In this document: positions 8,782-16,607 of the stretch, piece after piece
Layout of the letters: every line of letters begins with the position of its first letter
Position numbering within the stretch: the stretch's first letter is position 1
Source of the DNA: Pseudoalteromonas ostreae
Lineage (GTDB): Bacteria > Pseudomonadota > Gammaproteobacteria > Enterobacterales > Alteromonadaceae
Reading direction: 5' to 3'
DNA: 64,000 nt
NCBI RefSeq assembly: GCF_018069805.1
Contig: NZ_JAGPYN010000001.1
Coordinates: forward strand, 1 to 64,000
Program-made: the position numbers and the translations under genes
Notes under the pieces: generated by a model
Database searches by the model: none
The model's input: only the letters and a program-made list of their open reading frames with translations
What the model was told of the DNA's origin: nothing

Positions 8782-9474
8782 ATGATTCAACCAACCTCAG
8801 TATTTATTAAAACCGTTTTTAAAATGCCTGTTCGTTCGCAGTGTTATCCATACTTAATTAAAACGTTAGATGCATTCTTCAGTAAAGTAAAAATGGACGA
8901 TAGTCTCCCCCATAGTGACAATCGCAATGAGTTTGATCTTTTTTTAATAGATAGTAATGGCTGTAATTGGCAAGACTTAATTCCAGCAGACTTATTAGCC
9001 TTGGCTAAAGTGAAGCCGGTTATTGTGTTTAATGCACATTCTGACGCTATTTGTGAAAAAAACTTGTTGCTTAATAACTTTAAGGGAGTCTTTTATAACA
9101 ACGACTTGCCTGAAGACATATTTACCGGATTGATGCGGATCATTAATGATGAACTATGGTTCAGTCGCAAGATTATTTCTTCTACATTCAATGAGGTGCT
9201 TGCTATGGTTAGTCATTATGAACCCCAACCTAGCAGTGATACTGGTATTGAACATGAAGCGTTAGAGAACCTGACTAAACGAGAAAAGTCTGTGGTTTAT
9301 TTACTTGCGCAAGGGGCTAATAATCGTAGTATCGCAGAGCGGTTAAATATTAGTGATCATACTGTAAAAACACATCTTTATAGTGCGTTTAAAAAAACAA
9401 ATTCACGAAATCGCATCGAGCTATCTAATTGGGCACAGCGATATATGGCGGTACGATTACCGTTGCATGACTGA
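8782..9474 (+). CDS. csgD: CsgD-like LuxR-family regulator of curli
   Basis: A 230-residue response-regulator-like protein. The C-terminal LuxR HTH is clear (LTKREKSVVYLLAQGANNRS, then IAERLNISDHTVKTHLYSAF). The HTH-proximal segment GLMRIINDELWFSRK resembles the GEYWFSR region of CsgD, and the N-terminal half is a degenerate receiver domain. The size is close to the 216 residues of the enteric protein. I chose ATG 8782 because GGAAGAG lies 5 bases upstream; in-frame TTG and ATG codons occur earlier at 8725 and 8761. It faces the curli export genes at the other side of a HIT gene and probably activates curlin expression. Confidence 0.8.
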   Translation: MIQPTSVFIKTVFKMPVRSQCYPYLIKTLDAFFSKVKMDDSLPHSDNRNEFDLFLIDSNGCNWQDLIPADLLALAKVKPVIVFNAHSDAICEKNLLLNNFKGVFYNNDLPEDIFTGLMRIINDELWFSRKIISSTFNEVLAMVSHYEPQPSSDTGIEHEALENLTKREKSVVYLLAQGANNRSIAERLNISDHTVKTHLYSAFKKTNSRNRIELSNWAQRYMAVRLPLHD

Positions 9475-9520
9475 TAAATCAAACATAAAATACGCCCAAT
9501 TATAACCAGTAGGATGGATC

Positions 9521-9997
9521 ATGGGTAACTGCATATTTTGTGATATTGTTTCAGGTAAAGCTCCTTGTCACCGTGTTTGGGAGGATGAAGAGCATTTAGC
9601 ATTTTTGACTATCTATCCAAATACCAAAGGAGCGACTGTGGTTATTCCTAAACAGCACCTTTCAAGCTATGCCTTTGCGCAATCTGATCAAGTACTTGCG
9701 AAGCTGATTATAGCAACTAAGAAAGTAGCCCTTATTTTAGACTCTGCACTGGATGGGGTGGGGCGAACAGGTATGTTTTTAGAAGGGTATGAAATTGACC
9801 ACTTGCATAGCAAGTTATCACCCATGCATGGTACTGGTAGTGGGTCTGATTTTCATCATATAGAGCCGACATTTGGGCCTTTCATAGAAAAGTACCAGGG
9901 TTATTTATCTTCCCACGATTGTGAAAGAGCCGATGACACTGAGCTTGCCGCGTTAGCTCAGTTACTTCGAGATCATGCGCAAGGTTTTAGTGGTTAG
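9521..9997 (+). CDS. HIT-family nucleotide hydrolase/transferase with altered His triad
   Basis: A 158-residue cytoplasmic protein beginning with the zinc-binding-type NCIFCDI and carrying the HIT fold (about 5-115). The triad reads HLHSK instead of HxHxH: the first and middle (nucleophile) His are kept, while the third is Lys. HIT proteins hydrolyse or transfer nucleoside phosphoramidates and dinucleoside polyphosphates; the substrate here is unknown. It has its own purine-rich upstream region (AGTAGGATGGATC) and lies between csgD and the convergent csgG. A functional link with curli is not shown. Confidence 0.85.
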   Translation: MGNCIFCDIVSGKAPCHRVWEDEEHLAFLTIYPNTKGATVVIPKQHLSSYAFAQSDQVLAKLIIATKKVALILDSALDGVGRTGMFLEGYEIDHLHSKLSPMHGTGSGSDFHHIEPTFGPFIEKYQGYLSSHDCERADDTELAALAQLLRDHAQGFSG

Positions 9998-10117
9998 GTT
10001 ATTTTAACGCGGATTAGGATTCTTATGTTAAAAGCAGCAGTTACTTTCTTTTGAAAATGCAATTGATCTTTACCAGGAGTATACAGCCTCAGCAACAACT
10101 AAGGCTGTCGTAGGGGG

Positions 10118-10891
10118 TTAGCTTCGCTTGGTTGCCCATATGCCTTTATCTATGCCTTTGAGGACTAAATCACTAAGGGCTTTTTCAATTGCTTGGGTTA
10201 CGCAAATACTCATCGGCTCGTTATCACTAAAACCCGCTTCGGCTTCGGCTAAACGTTTATAACTAACATAACGGAAAAAACCTGCGCGCATTTCTTGGCT
10301 GAGCACTTTTTTGCTGGTGGCAACGGAGAGTAATACTTGGCCGGTACGCACGTCTACGGCACGTAAGTAAATTGAAATTGCATCTTCACGGTACAGTTCT
10401 GATGCGCCAATACCAAAATACTCCATGCCAAAGCCACCGGTTTTTACATTAGTGTCGTAGCTGATAATTCCGCCTTCTAAAATGATTTTAGCAGTGGTCA
10501 GTGGCGGGAGTTCTATCGCATTGGGTTGCTCTACTTGGGCGGCACGAATGATTTTTCTTTCAGTCAGAATATTTTGCAAACCTTCACGTTCAACCGGAAT
10601 AAACCAATCAGATTCGTGCAGCGCTTGTATTAAGATGGAATTAGCCCCTTGAGTGACGGCAGTTGAAAAAGAACTGACGTTACCTTGTGGTTTATATTGC
10701 CCCGTTTGATCACGAAATGAATACACTGAAACCGCAATACTCCCAGCAGGTGTTGGCAATTGCTGAAGTGCTTTAAAGGTTTCAGTGGGTGTTAAACTTG
10801 CGGCTAACTGTTGCGAAGGTGGGATCAAATTGCCCATGCTACTGCATGCGGATAATGCTAGGACGAGTACTGCAATAAATAGTGCTTTCAT
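10118..10891 (-). CDS. csgG: Curli export channel lipoprotein CsgG
   Basis: CsgG forms the nonameric outer-membrane pore that exports curlins. This 257-residue protein has a lipobox LSACSS (Cys16), the conserved region VSVYSFRDQTGQYKP and SIYLRAVDVRTGQVL near the middle, and the C-terminal part with VTQAIEKALSDLV. The length is near the 277 of Escherichia coli CsgG. The csgF stop and csgG start are contiguous (TAA then ATG), and a GAGG lies inside the csgF end, so translation is coupled. It is last in the curlin-csgE-csgF-csgG order. Confidence 0.95.
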   Translation of the reverse strand: MKALFIAVLVLALSACSSMGNLIPPSQQLAASLTPTETFKALQQLPTPAGSIAVSVYSFRDQTGQYKPQGNVSSFSTAVTQGANSILIQALHESDWFIPVEREGLQNILTERKIIRAAQVEQPNAIELPPLTTAKIILEGGIISYDTNVKTGGFGMEYFGIGASELYREDAISIYLRAVDVRTGQVLLSVATSKKVLSQEMRAGFFRYVSYKRLAEAEAGFSDNEPMSICVTQAIEKALSDLVLKGIDKGIWATKRS

Positions 10892-11320
10892 TTAACTAAA
10901 CCTCGGTACTTCAATCACCACAACACTGCTGTCGGTGGTGTTGGTTATTCGCACTGTAATTGAATCTACGGTACTGGTGATCACTTGAATTTCGTAATCA
11001 CCACTTAAAAAAATTGAATCTTGGTTAAAAATACTTTCATCTATATCTTCACCAAAGGCAATATCAGTGATCTCTCTCACCATGCGGTTTAAGTAAGTTC
11101 GTTCTAAAGAGTCTTGAAATTTATCTGCGTAGCTTTGTTCAATTATTGGCGCTTTATGTTTGTTCTGTGCTTGTGCTTTGTTGAGCAACATACTGGCATT
11201 GAGCGGGCTACCACCAAAACTTGGATTAATCGGGGTGTACACAAGCTCTGTGGCAGAGATTGATAAGGGAAATAATAATACTATTATCGTTGTTATATTT
11301 TTTATTGAGTAGGGGATCAT
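10892..11320 (-). CDS. csgF: Curli assembly factor CsgF
   Basis: CsgF sits at the outer face of the CsgG pore and helps nucleate curlin. This 142-residue form has a signal peptide (FPLSISA), then the diagnostic ELVYTPINPSFGGSPLN that binds the CsgG channel, and a C-terminal beta region. The family is about 138 residues. I start it at 11320, where GGATGG lies 4 bases upstream and only one base separates it from the csgE stop. An in-frame extension to 11392 would run into csgE. Confidence 0.93.
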   Translation of the reverse strand: MIPYSIKNITTIIVLLFPLSISATELVYTPINPSFGGSPLNASMLLNKAQAQNKHKAPIIEQSYADKFQDSLERTYLNRMVREITDIAFGEDIDESIFNQDSIFLSGDYEIQVITSTVDSITVRITNTTDSSVVVIEVPRFS

Positions 11321-11321
11321 T

Positions 11322-11723
11322 TTACCATCCATTTTTTGCCATATCTGGCGAAGCTTTATGTAAATTAGAGCGCGCCATCGCATCCATAACACTGTATAAA
11401 GCGTGTTCTACACGTTCATCTATTGGCTCTAAGCGACGGCCTAAATAGGTGATATATACGATTTGATTATTCATCACTAAGGTCAGTTTTGTGCCTGCCC
11501 GAGGAAGTACGGTTTCTTTTATTTCGATGTTAAAACCTGCGGTTGAAGAAAGGTCGCGCCATAAATTGGAAAACTCAAAATAAAACTGGTGGCCAAAGCG
11601 ACTAATGCTGCGATCGAGCACCAAGCCATCTATTTCTAATTCGTCAGCGCCTTGCGATAAGTGGCTAAAGGTAGTTAAAAAAAGCAGGCTTAGCGTAGTA
11701 ATAAGCGTTCTAACTAATGTCAT
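11322..11723 (-). CDS. csgE: Curli secretion accessory protein CsgE
   Basis: CsgE is the periplasmic cap that delivers curlins to CsgG. The 133-residue product has a signal peptide (LTTFSHLSQG), then LEIDGLVLDRSISRFGHQFY and FNIEIKETVLPRAGTKLTLV, which match the family; Escherichia coli CsgE has 129 residues. It lies 33 bases after the curlin stop, separated by a strong GC hairpin, and is followed by csgF one base later. Confidence 0.93.
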   Translation of the reverse strand: MTLVRTLITTLSLLFLTTFSHLSQGADELEIDGLVLDRSISRFGHQFYFEFSNLWRDLSSTAGFNIEIKETVLPRAGTKLTLVMNNQIVYITYLGRRLEPIDERVEHALYSVMDAMARSNLHKASPDMAKNGW

Positions 11724-11731
11724 GTTTAATA

Positions 11732-11750
11732 TGGGGGGACGTGCCCCCCA
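11732..11750 (-). promoter_or_regulatory. Strong GC hairpin between curlin and csgE
   Basis: TGGGGGG (11732-11738) and CCCCCCA (11744-11750) form a 7-bp stem with a 5-base loop. It sits between the curlin stop and the csgE start and has no T tract after it. In this AT-rich sequence it stands out. It may be a 3' stabiliser of the abundant curlin message or a partial terminator lowering csgEFG expression. Confidence 0.7.
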
Positions 11751-11756
11751 ATATCC

Positions 11757-13271
11757 TTATTCTTGGGTCACAATTGCTGTGTTGTAATCGCCCATTTGGG
11801 TGATCACAACAGAAGTGTTAGAAGCAGTAATCGCACCTTCAACTAAGTTGCCATTGCCCACTTGTGTGACTGTGAAGTTGATGTTGTCACCACCAACGAT
11901 AAATGCACCCGTATCGATACCCGCTACCATATTCATATCGCCTTGCTGCGAAATATCAATAGAATGGTTGCTGCCTTCCATAACAAGATCTATCGCATTT
12001 AGGTCGCCACTTTGTACAAAATCGACAGTATTATTATTACTGTCGAGTACGCTTGCAAAGGTGATAACAGCCTCGTTAGTGCTACCTAGTTGATTGATGT
12101 TAATGTCATTATCGTTTGATGTAAGTGATGTGTCTGGATATGAAGATTGGATCAATGCGGTGTTCATATCACCAGCTTGCGCTAAATCAACGTCATTACC
12201 ATTACCATTAAAGTTAGCAATATGGGCGCTGTTTTCATTACCAATTTGTGTGCTTGAAAACTCATTATCAGCACCGAGTGTACCTAGGTAGGTTTCGTTC
12301 ATTGCACCATTTTGCATTACCGTTAGTTCGTTGTTATCACCGAGTACATCAGCCCCAACTTGATTATTATCTTGTTGTTGATCAACCGACACTTGATTGT
12401 TATTTCCGGCAAATAACTCCGATGTGAAGGCATTGCTATTACCTTCTTGATCGATTGCTAGATCGTTATCATTTCCTTCAACATTTGCAAAAGTCGCGGT
12501 ATTTGAATCACCCGCTTGTTCAATGTCTAAGCTGTTTTCATCGCCACGAACAGAAGCAACTGTAACACCGTTGAAATTACCTTCTTGTTCTATCACTACT
12601 TCATTAACATTACCAACGAGTTCAGTAAATGTAAAAGCGTTAAACAAGCCGTTTTGAGTAACTTCAATGGTGTTTTCGTCGCCACTAATAGCTGTGAGCG
12701 TTGCTTCATTTAAAAGGCCTGCTTGAGATGCGCTAATTTTGTTGCTATTACCTTGCAAATCAAAATTATATAACCAATGGCCACCGTCTTGCTGAGTTAC
12801 TTCAATGTCGTTATTGTCACCTTGTACTACGTTAATCGCTTCGTTATTTATACCCAAAAAGCCCGTACCATACTGTGCTACGGTGACAGAGTTATCATTG
12901 CCTGTTATATCTGATAGGGCACCGTTGACTTCACCGTCTTGGCTGTGACTTAGGGTGTTGTGATCGCCAGTTACGTACGTTAAAGACAAATTTTGAATTT
13001 GTTTTTGATCAACATTAATGTTGTTGTTATCGCCTAAACTTGTAATGTTTGCTTCATGGCCATCACCTTGTTGCGTGACCATTACGTTGTTACCTAAGCC
13101 TTGCAAGGATGTTTGTTCAATAGTGAGGACATTATCTACCTCAGTAGTTGACACTTGACTTGCTAATACTGAGGTTGATTGGTTTTTATCATCAATATTT
13201 GCGTGTGCAACAAAGCTTGAACTTAATGCAACTGTGATTGCACATGTCAATAAAGATTTCTTTAACTTCAT
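11757..13271 (-). CDS. Large multi-repeat curlin (amyloid fibre subunit)
   Basis: A 504-residue secreted protein with a signal peptide (ALSSSFVAHA). About 18 repeats of roughly 22 residues follow, in the pattern G-x-x-N-x-x-x-x-x-Q-x-G-x-x-N-x-A, for example GDENSLDIEQAGDSNTATFA. These Gln/Asn ladders are the curlin amyloid signature. It is more than three times the usual CsgA/CsgB length (about 150) and no second curlin is seen nearby, so one chain may serve as both nucleator and fibre. It is the first gene of a leftward set with csgE, csgF and csgG. It could be a fused CsgA/CsgB-type product. Confidence 0.9.
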   Translation of the reverse strand: MKLKKSLLTCAITVALSSSFVAHANIDDKNQSTSVLASQVSTTEVDNVLTIEQTSLQGLGNNVMVTQQGDGHEANITSLGDNNNINVDQKQIQNLSLTYVTGDHNTLSHSQDGEVNGALSDITGNDNSVTVAQYGTGFLGINNEAINVVQGDNNDIEVTQQDGGHWLYNFDLQGNSNKISASQAGLLNEATLTAISGDENTIEVTQNGLFNAFTFTELVGNVNEVVIEQEGNFNGVTVASVRGDENSLDIEQAGDSNTATFANVEGNDNDLAIDQEGNSNAFTSELFAGNNNQVSVDQQQDNNQVGADVLGDNNELTVMQNGAMNETYLGTLGADNEFSSTQIGNENSAHIANFNGNGNDVDLAQAGDMNTALIQSSYPDTSLTSNDNDININQLGSTNEAVITFASVLDSNNNTVDFVQSGDLNAIDLVMEGSNHSIDISQQGDMNMVAGIDTGAFIVGGDNINFTVTQVGNGNLVEGAITASNTSVVITQMGDYNTAIVTQE

Positions 13272-13625
13272 GATTTTTCCTTAACTTATAATTATTAGAG
13301 CAGTCATTAATGAATTGTTGATACCTTAATGTTCTGCATAGTTTGCTCGGCATGCCTTGCCGATTAAGTTTTGTGATATCAAGAGCAAAAAGCCACTCAT
13401 GCAAAAGTGAGTGAAGAGTTATATTGATATACAGTGTTGTGCTTTATGCACTAATGTTTTTTACTTACGAACTGTTATCAATTGACGGTTAACTGTATTG
13501 TGTAAATGCAATGTTAGAAATCATCTCTTTTTATGGTTTTTAATATTTATTTTTTTCAATGACTTAATTGTTTTATGGTCGTGGTGAGCTTGGAGGATTG
13601 AATAATCTGGTAATAAAAGATGAGG

Positions 13626-13658
13626 TGAGTAATGCCTGTGTTGATTGCTCATTACTCA
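13626..13658. repeat. Inverted repeat in the curlin upstream region
   Basis: TGAGTAATG (13626-13634) and CATTACTCA (13650-13658) are perfect complements separated by 15 bases. It could be an RNA hairpin or a dyad operator. Confidence 0.55.
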
Positions 13659-13692
13659 TAAAAACGATTGTATTGTTAATAAATTGACCACT

Positions 13693-13719
13693 AAAACCAG
13701 TATTAAAGACTGGTTTTTT
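13693..13719 (+). terminator. Orphan intrinsic-terminator-like hairpin
   Basis: AAAACCAGT (13693-13701), a 7-base loop, ACTGGTTTT (13709-13717), then further T bases to 13719: a 9-bp stem with a six-T tail. On the minus strand the arm ends in TTTT followed by AGTGG, a weaker tail. No rightward protein gene lies upstream, so it may end a small RNA or block antisense reading into curlin. Confidence 0.65.
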
Positions 13720-13860
13720 GGTAATTTGTTGAATTTTTTCTTGTCTGGTTTAGGTTTTCTCTGTCATTTATGGTGCTTGCCAGTGATATCGCAAAAGTAG
13801 TGAAGTTAGCGAAACTTAGTAGCAAAGCTAAGTTAATATTTCTAACTATGGATACAAAAT

Positions 13861-16362
13861 ATGAAAACTAAATTATCTATTTTAAGCTTGGCTATTTTGC
13901 CATGTCTAGCTGCAGCACAAGTAACTACAATTGCTGCGGAGCCTTCAGTGCGAGCCTCTCAAAACTCATTGCTTGTTATGTATAAAAAAGGCACTTCTGT
14001 AGCAATGCGTAGTCAAGCTCGCAGTTTGGTAAAAGCTAAAGTGAGTGATTTAAATAAAGATGGTGTTGATGATAATTATTCGTCAATTTTATCTGGTCGC
14101 TTAGCTAAGTTTGAAGTAACTGGCATGAGCACAAAACAAGCAATTAAATTACTGCAAACACATGCTGCTATTGACTATGTTGAGCCCGACTACCGAGTGA
14201 GTATTGCAACGGCTCCCAATGATCCTGACTTTTCAAAATTGTGGGGGTTACACAATGAAGGCCAATCTGGTGGGACGGCTGACGCGGATATCGATGCGCT
14301 AGAAGCTTGGTCAATCTCCACAGGTAGTAAAGATGTTGTCATTGGTGTTATTGATACTGGTGTAGATCACAGTCACAGTGATTTAACGGCAAACATATGG
14401 ATAAACCCGAATGAAATCGCAGGCGATGGCATCGATAATGATGGTAATGGCTACATTGATGACGTGCATGGTATTAATGCCATTACAAATGTTGGCGACC
14501 CAATGGATGACCAAGGTCACGGTACGCATGTCTCAGGGACTATTGGCGCCACAGGCAATAATAATAACGGTATTGTGGGTGTTAACCACGAAGCGGCGAT
14601 TGTTGGTTGTAAATTCTTAGATGCGTCAGGCTCAGGCTCAACATCCGATGCAATTAAGTGTATTGATTACATGGTTAACTTAAAAAATGATGGTGTAAAT
14701 GTTCGCGTACTGAATAATAGCTGGGGCGGTGGTGGTTTTAGCCAAGCGCTTGCTGATGCGATAACCGCCAGCGAACAAGCGGACATTTTATTTGTAGCTG
14801 CGGCAGGTAATGACGCCGTTGATAATGACCAAAATCCACATTATCCATCTAACTATGAACATGCAAGCGTATTATCAGTAGCCAGTACTGATAGAAACGA
14901 TAATATGTCTGATTTTTCACAATGGGGTTTAACCAGTGTTGACCTTGGCGCACCAGGCAGTGCTATTTACTCAACTGTACCCGGCAATAGTTATGCAACG
15001 TACTCTGGTACATCAATGGCCACGCCACATGTTGTTGGTGTTGCTGCACTGGTATTGTCACTTAACCCTGACCTATCAACAAGTGAGCTTAAACAGCTGC
15101 TGATGAGTAGTGGTGATGACAATGCTCAGTTACAAGGTAAAACTGTCTCAGGTAAACGCCTTAATGCTAATAGAGCGCTTGAGGAAGCGGATCCAACGCC
15201 AAGCTTTAAGCTATCAGTTACACCGACATCGCAACAAATTACGGCAGGCGAGAGCGCAACCTATATTTATGAAATAGGCTCAATAGCTGAGTGGGATGGA
15301 GTGGTCGCTCTCGAACTGGTGAGTGATTTAGCACAGGCGAGTTTATCTGCAACAACCGCGATGCCGGGTGATACCGTGACCTTAACGGTGCCTACTTCAG
15401 AGTCAACACAATGGGGACGTTATGACTTTAGCGTAAATGCATCTTCAGGCGAGTTGGCTAAGCAAAAATCAGTAAGCTTGTTAGTTGATCCTGTTGGCTT
15501 AAATGATTTTACTTATACAAATGATACCGCAGTAGCAATCCCTGATAATAATGTTGACGGTGTTGATTCTGTGATCACCGTAAATGATTCACTGACTGTT
15601 TTTGCAACTCAAGCGAGTATTGATATTTCTCATACTTACATTGGTGACTTAATCGTTACGTTAACCTCGCCTAGAGGTACAAGTTCTACATTGCATAGTC
15701 AGTCAGGCGGTAGCGCAGATGATATAGTACAAAGTTACTCTTTAGCTGATTTTAATGGCGAAGTGGCAACAGGTGATTGGGTATTACATGTTGAAGATAC
15801 CTATGCAGCTGATACTGGCACACTGAACAAATGGTCGCTTACATTTAGTGCGATTGGTGAGGTAACTCCGCAGCCACCACAAGCTGGTTTTGACTATGAT
15901 GCTCAAGCTTTAACTGTTACGTTTACGGATTCAAGCAGCGATGCAAATAACGATATTACGCAATGGAGCTGGGACTTTGGTGATGGTGCAACTTCAACAG
16001 ATGCAAATCCTGTTCACGCTTATGCGCAATCAGGTAACTACCAAGTAACATTAACCGTAACCGATAGTGAAGGTAATACTGATTCATCAGTGCAAACCGT
16101 GGTTGTTAGTGATGTTGAAATTGTGTTGAGTTTAATCCGTGCTAATAAAACACGCTTAAACACTATGCGTGTTGAGCTTAGCTGGGAGCAAGTGGGGGCT
16201 CAGTCACTTAATGTATATCGCAATGGTGAGCTGGTAGGAACAACGACAGATAACGGTCGTCATCGTGATTTCTTACGCAATGCAACTTTGCCTGCTTATG
16301 ATTATCAAGTATGTGTTACAGCAGATGTATGCTCAAATATTGTAACTGTGACATTTGAATAG
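13861..16362 (+). CDS. Secreted subtilisin-like serine protease (S8) with P-domain and PKD domain
   Basis: An 833-residue exoprotease. In order: signal peptide (CLAAAQ), an inhibitor-I9-like propeptide (about 35-115), the S8 catalytic domain (about 125-440) with Asp165 in VIDTGVDH, His220 in GHGTHV, oxyanion Asn317 in AAGN and Ser385 in GTSMATPH, a linker beta domain, a proprotein-convertase P-domain (about 545-660), a PKD domain (about 670-755, WDFGDGATS) and a short fibronectin-like tail with two Cys. It probably degrades external protein in seawater, and the PKD part may bind insoluble substrate. It stands alone, with a terminator 40 bases after its stop. Confidence 0.95.
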   Translation: MKTKLSILSLAILPCLAAAQVTTIAAEPSVRASQNSLLVMYKKGTSVAMRSQARSLVKAKVSDLNKDGVDDNYSSILSGRLAKFEVTGMSTKQAIKLLQTHAAIDYVEPDYRVSIATAPNDPDFSKLWGLHNEGQSGGTADADIDALEAWSISTGSKDVVIGVIDTGVDHSHSDLTANIWINPNEIAGDGIDNDGNGYIDDVHGINAITNVGDPMDDQGHGTHVSGTIGATGNNNNGIVGVNHEAAIVGCKFLDASGSGSTSDAIKCIDYMVNLKNDGVNVRVLNNSWGGGGFSQALADAITASEQADILFVAAAGNDAVDNDQNPHYPSNYEHASVLSVASTDRNDNMSDFSQWGLTSVDLGAPGSAIYSTVPGNSYATYSGTSMATPHVVGVAALVLSLNPDLSTSELKQLLMSSGDDNAQLQGKTVSGKRLNANRALEEADPTPSFKLSVTPTSQQITAGESATYIYEIGSIAEWDGVVALELVSDLAQASLSATTAMPGDTVTLTVPTSESTQWGRYDFSVNASSGELAKQKSVSLLVDPVGLNDFTYTNDTAVAIPDNNVDGVDSVITVNDSLTVFATQASIDISHTYIGDLIVTLTSPRGTSSTLHSQSGGSADDIVQSYSLADFNGEVATGDWVLHVEDTYAADTGTLNKWSLTFSAIGEVTPQPPQAGFDYDAQALTVTFTDSSSDANNDITQWSWDFGDGATSTDANPVHAYAQSGNYQVTLTVTDSEGNTDSSVQTVVVSDVEIVLSLIRANKTRLNTMRVELSWEQVGAQSLNVYRNGELVGTTTDNGRHRDFLRNATLPAYDYQVCVTADVCSNIVTVTFE

Positions 16363-16401
16363 GCGTAGCTAGCATTTAAATAATATTTCCCCCTGAAGTA
16401 C

Positions 16402-16433
16402 AAAGCCTTGTGGTTCCCTTGCAAGGTTTTTTT
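16402..16433 (+). terminator. Intrinsic terminator of the subtilase gene
   Basis: AAAGCCTTG (16402-16410) pairs with CAAGGTTTT (16422-16430) with one G-U pair and an 11-base loop. The T run continues to 16433. Confidence 0.8.
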
Positions 16434-16607
16434 ATTGCCTGCTAGTTCGTTCCCGGTAGTGAAGCGCTGCACTTCAAACATCCATAATATTATCAGATAG
16501 TCGTATTGTGGATTTTAATAGGCTCTGCTAACGTTCAGCGATCACCCATAGTTCAAATTCGGGGCGACCGACAACGCGCTCTATAATACAAAAAGAGAAA
16601 CGTGCTT

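Larger units (their letters stand above)
13272..13860. other. Long divergent intergenic region of curlin and subtilase genes
   Basis: This 589-base AT-rich region should hold the curlin promoter and the start of the subtilase transcript. It contains an inverted repeat (13626-13658) and a terminator-like hairpin (13693-13719), although no rightward protein gene precedes them. I see no convincing open frame. Confidence 0.5.

Noticed and set aside
10083..10108. Hairpin ACAGCCT/AGGCTGT near the end of csgG
   Set aside because: Short stem, 12-base loop and no T tract; could be a weak bidirectional stop but is not supported.
13192..13404. Leftward 70-codon frame across the start of the curlin gene
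   Set aside because: It overlaps the curlin signal-peptide region in another frame and has no ribosome-binding site; the curlin frame with its repeats is clearly the coding one.
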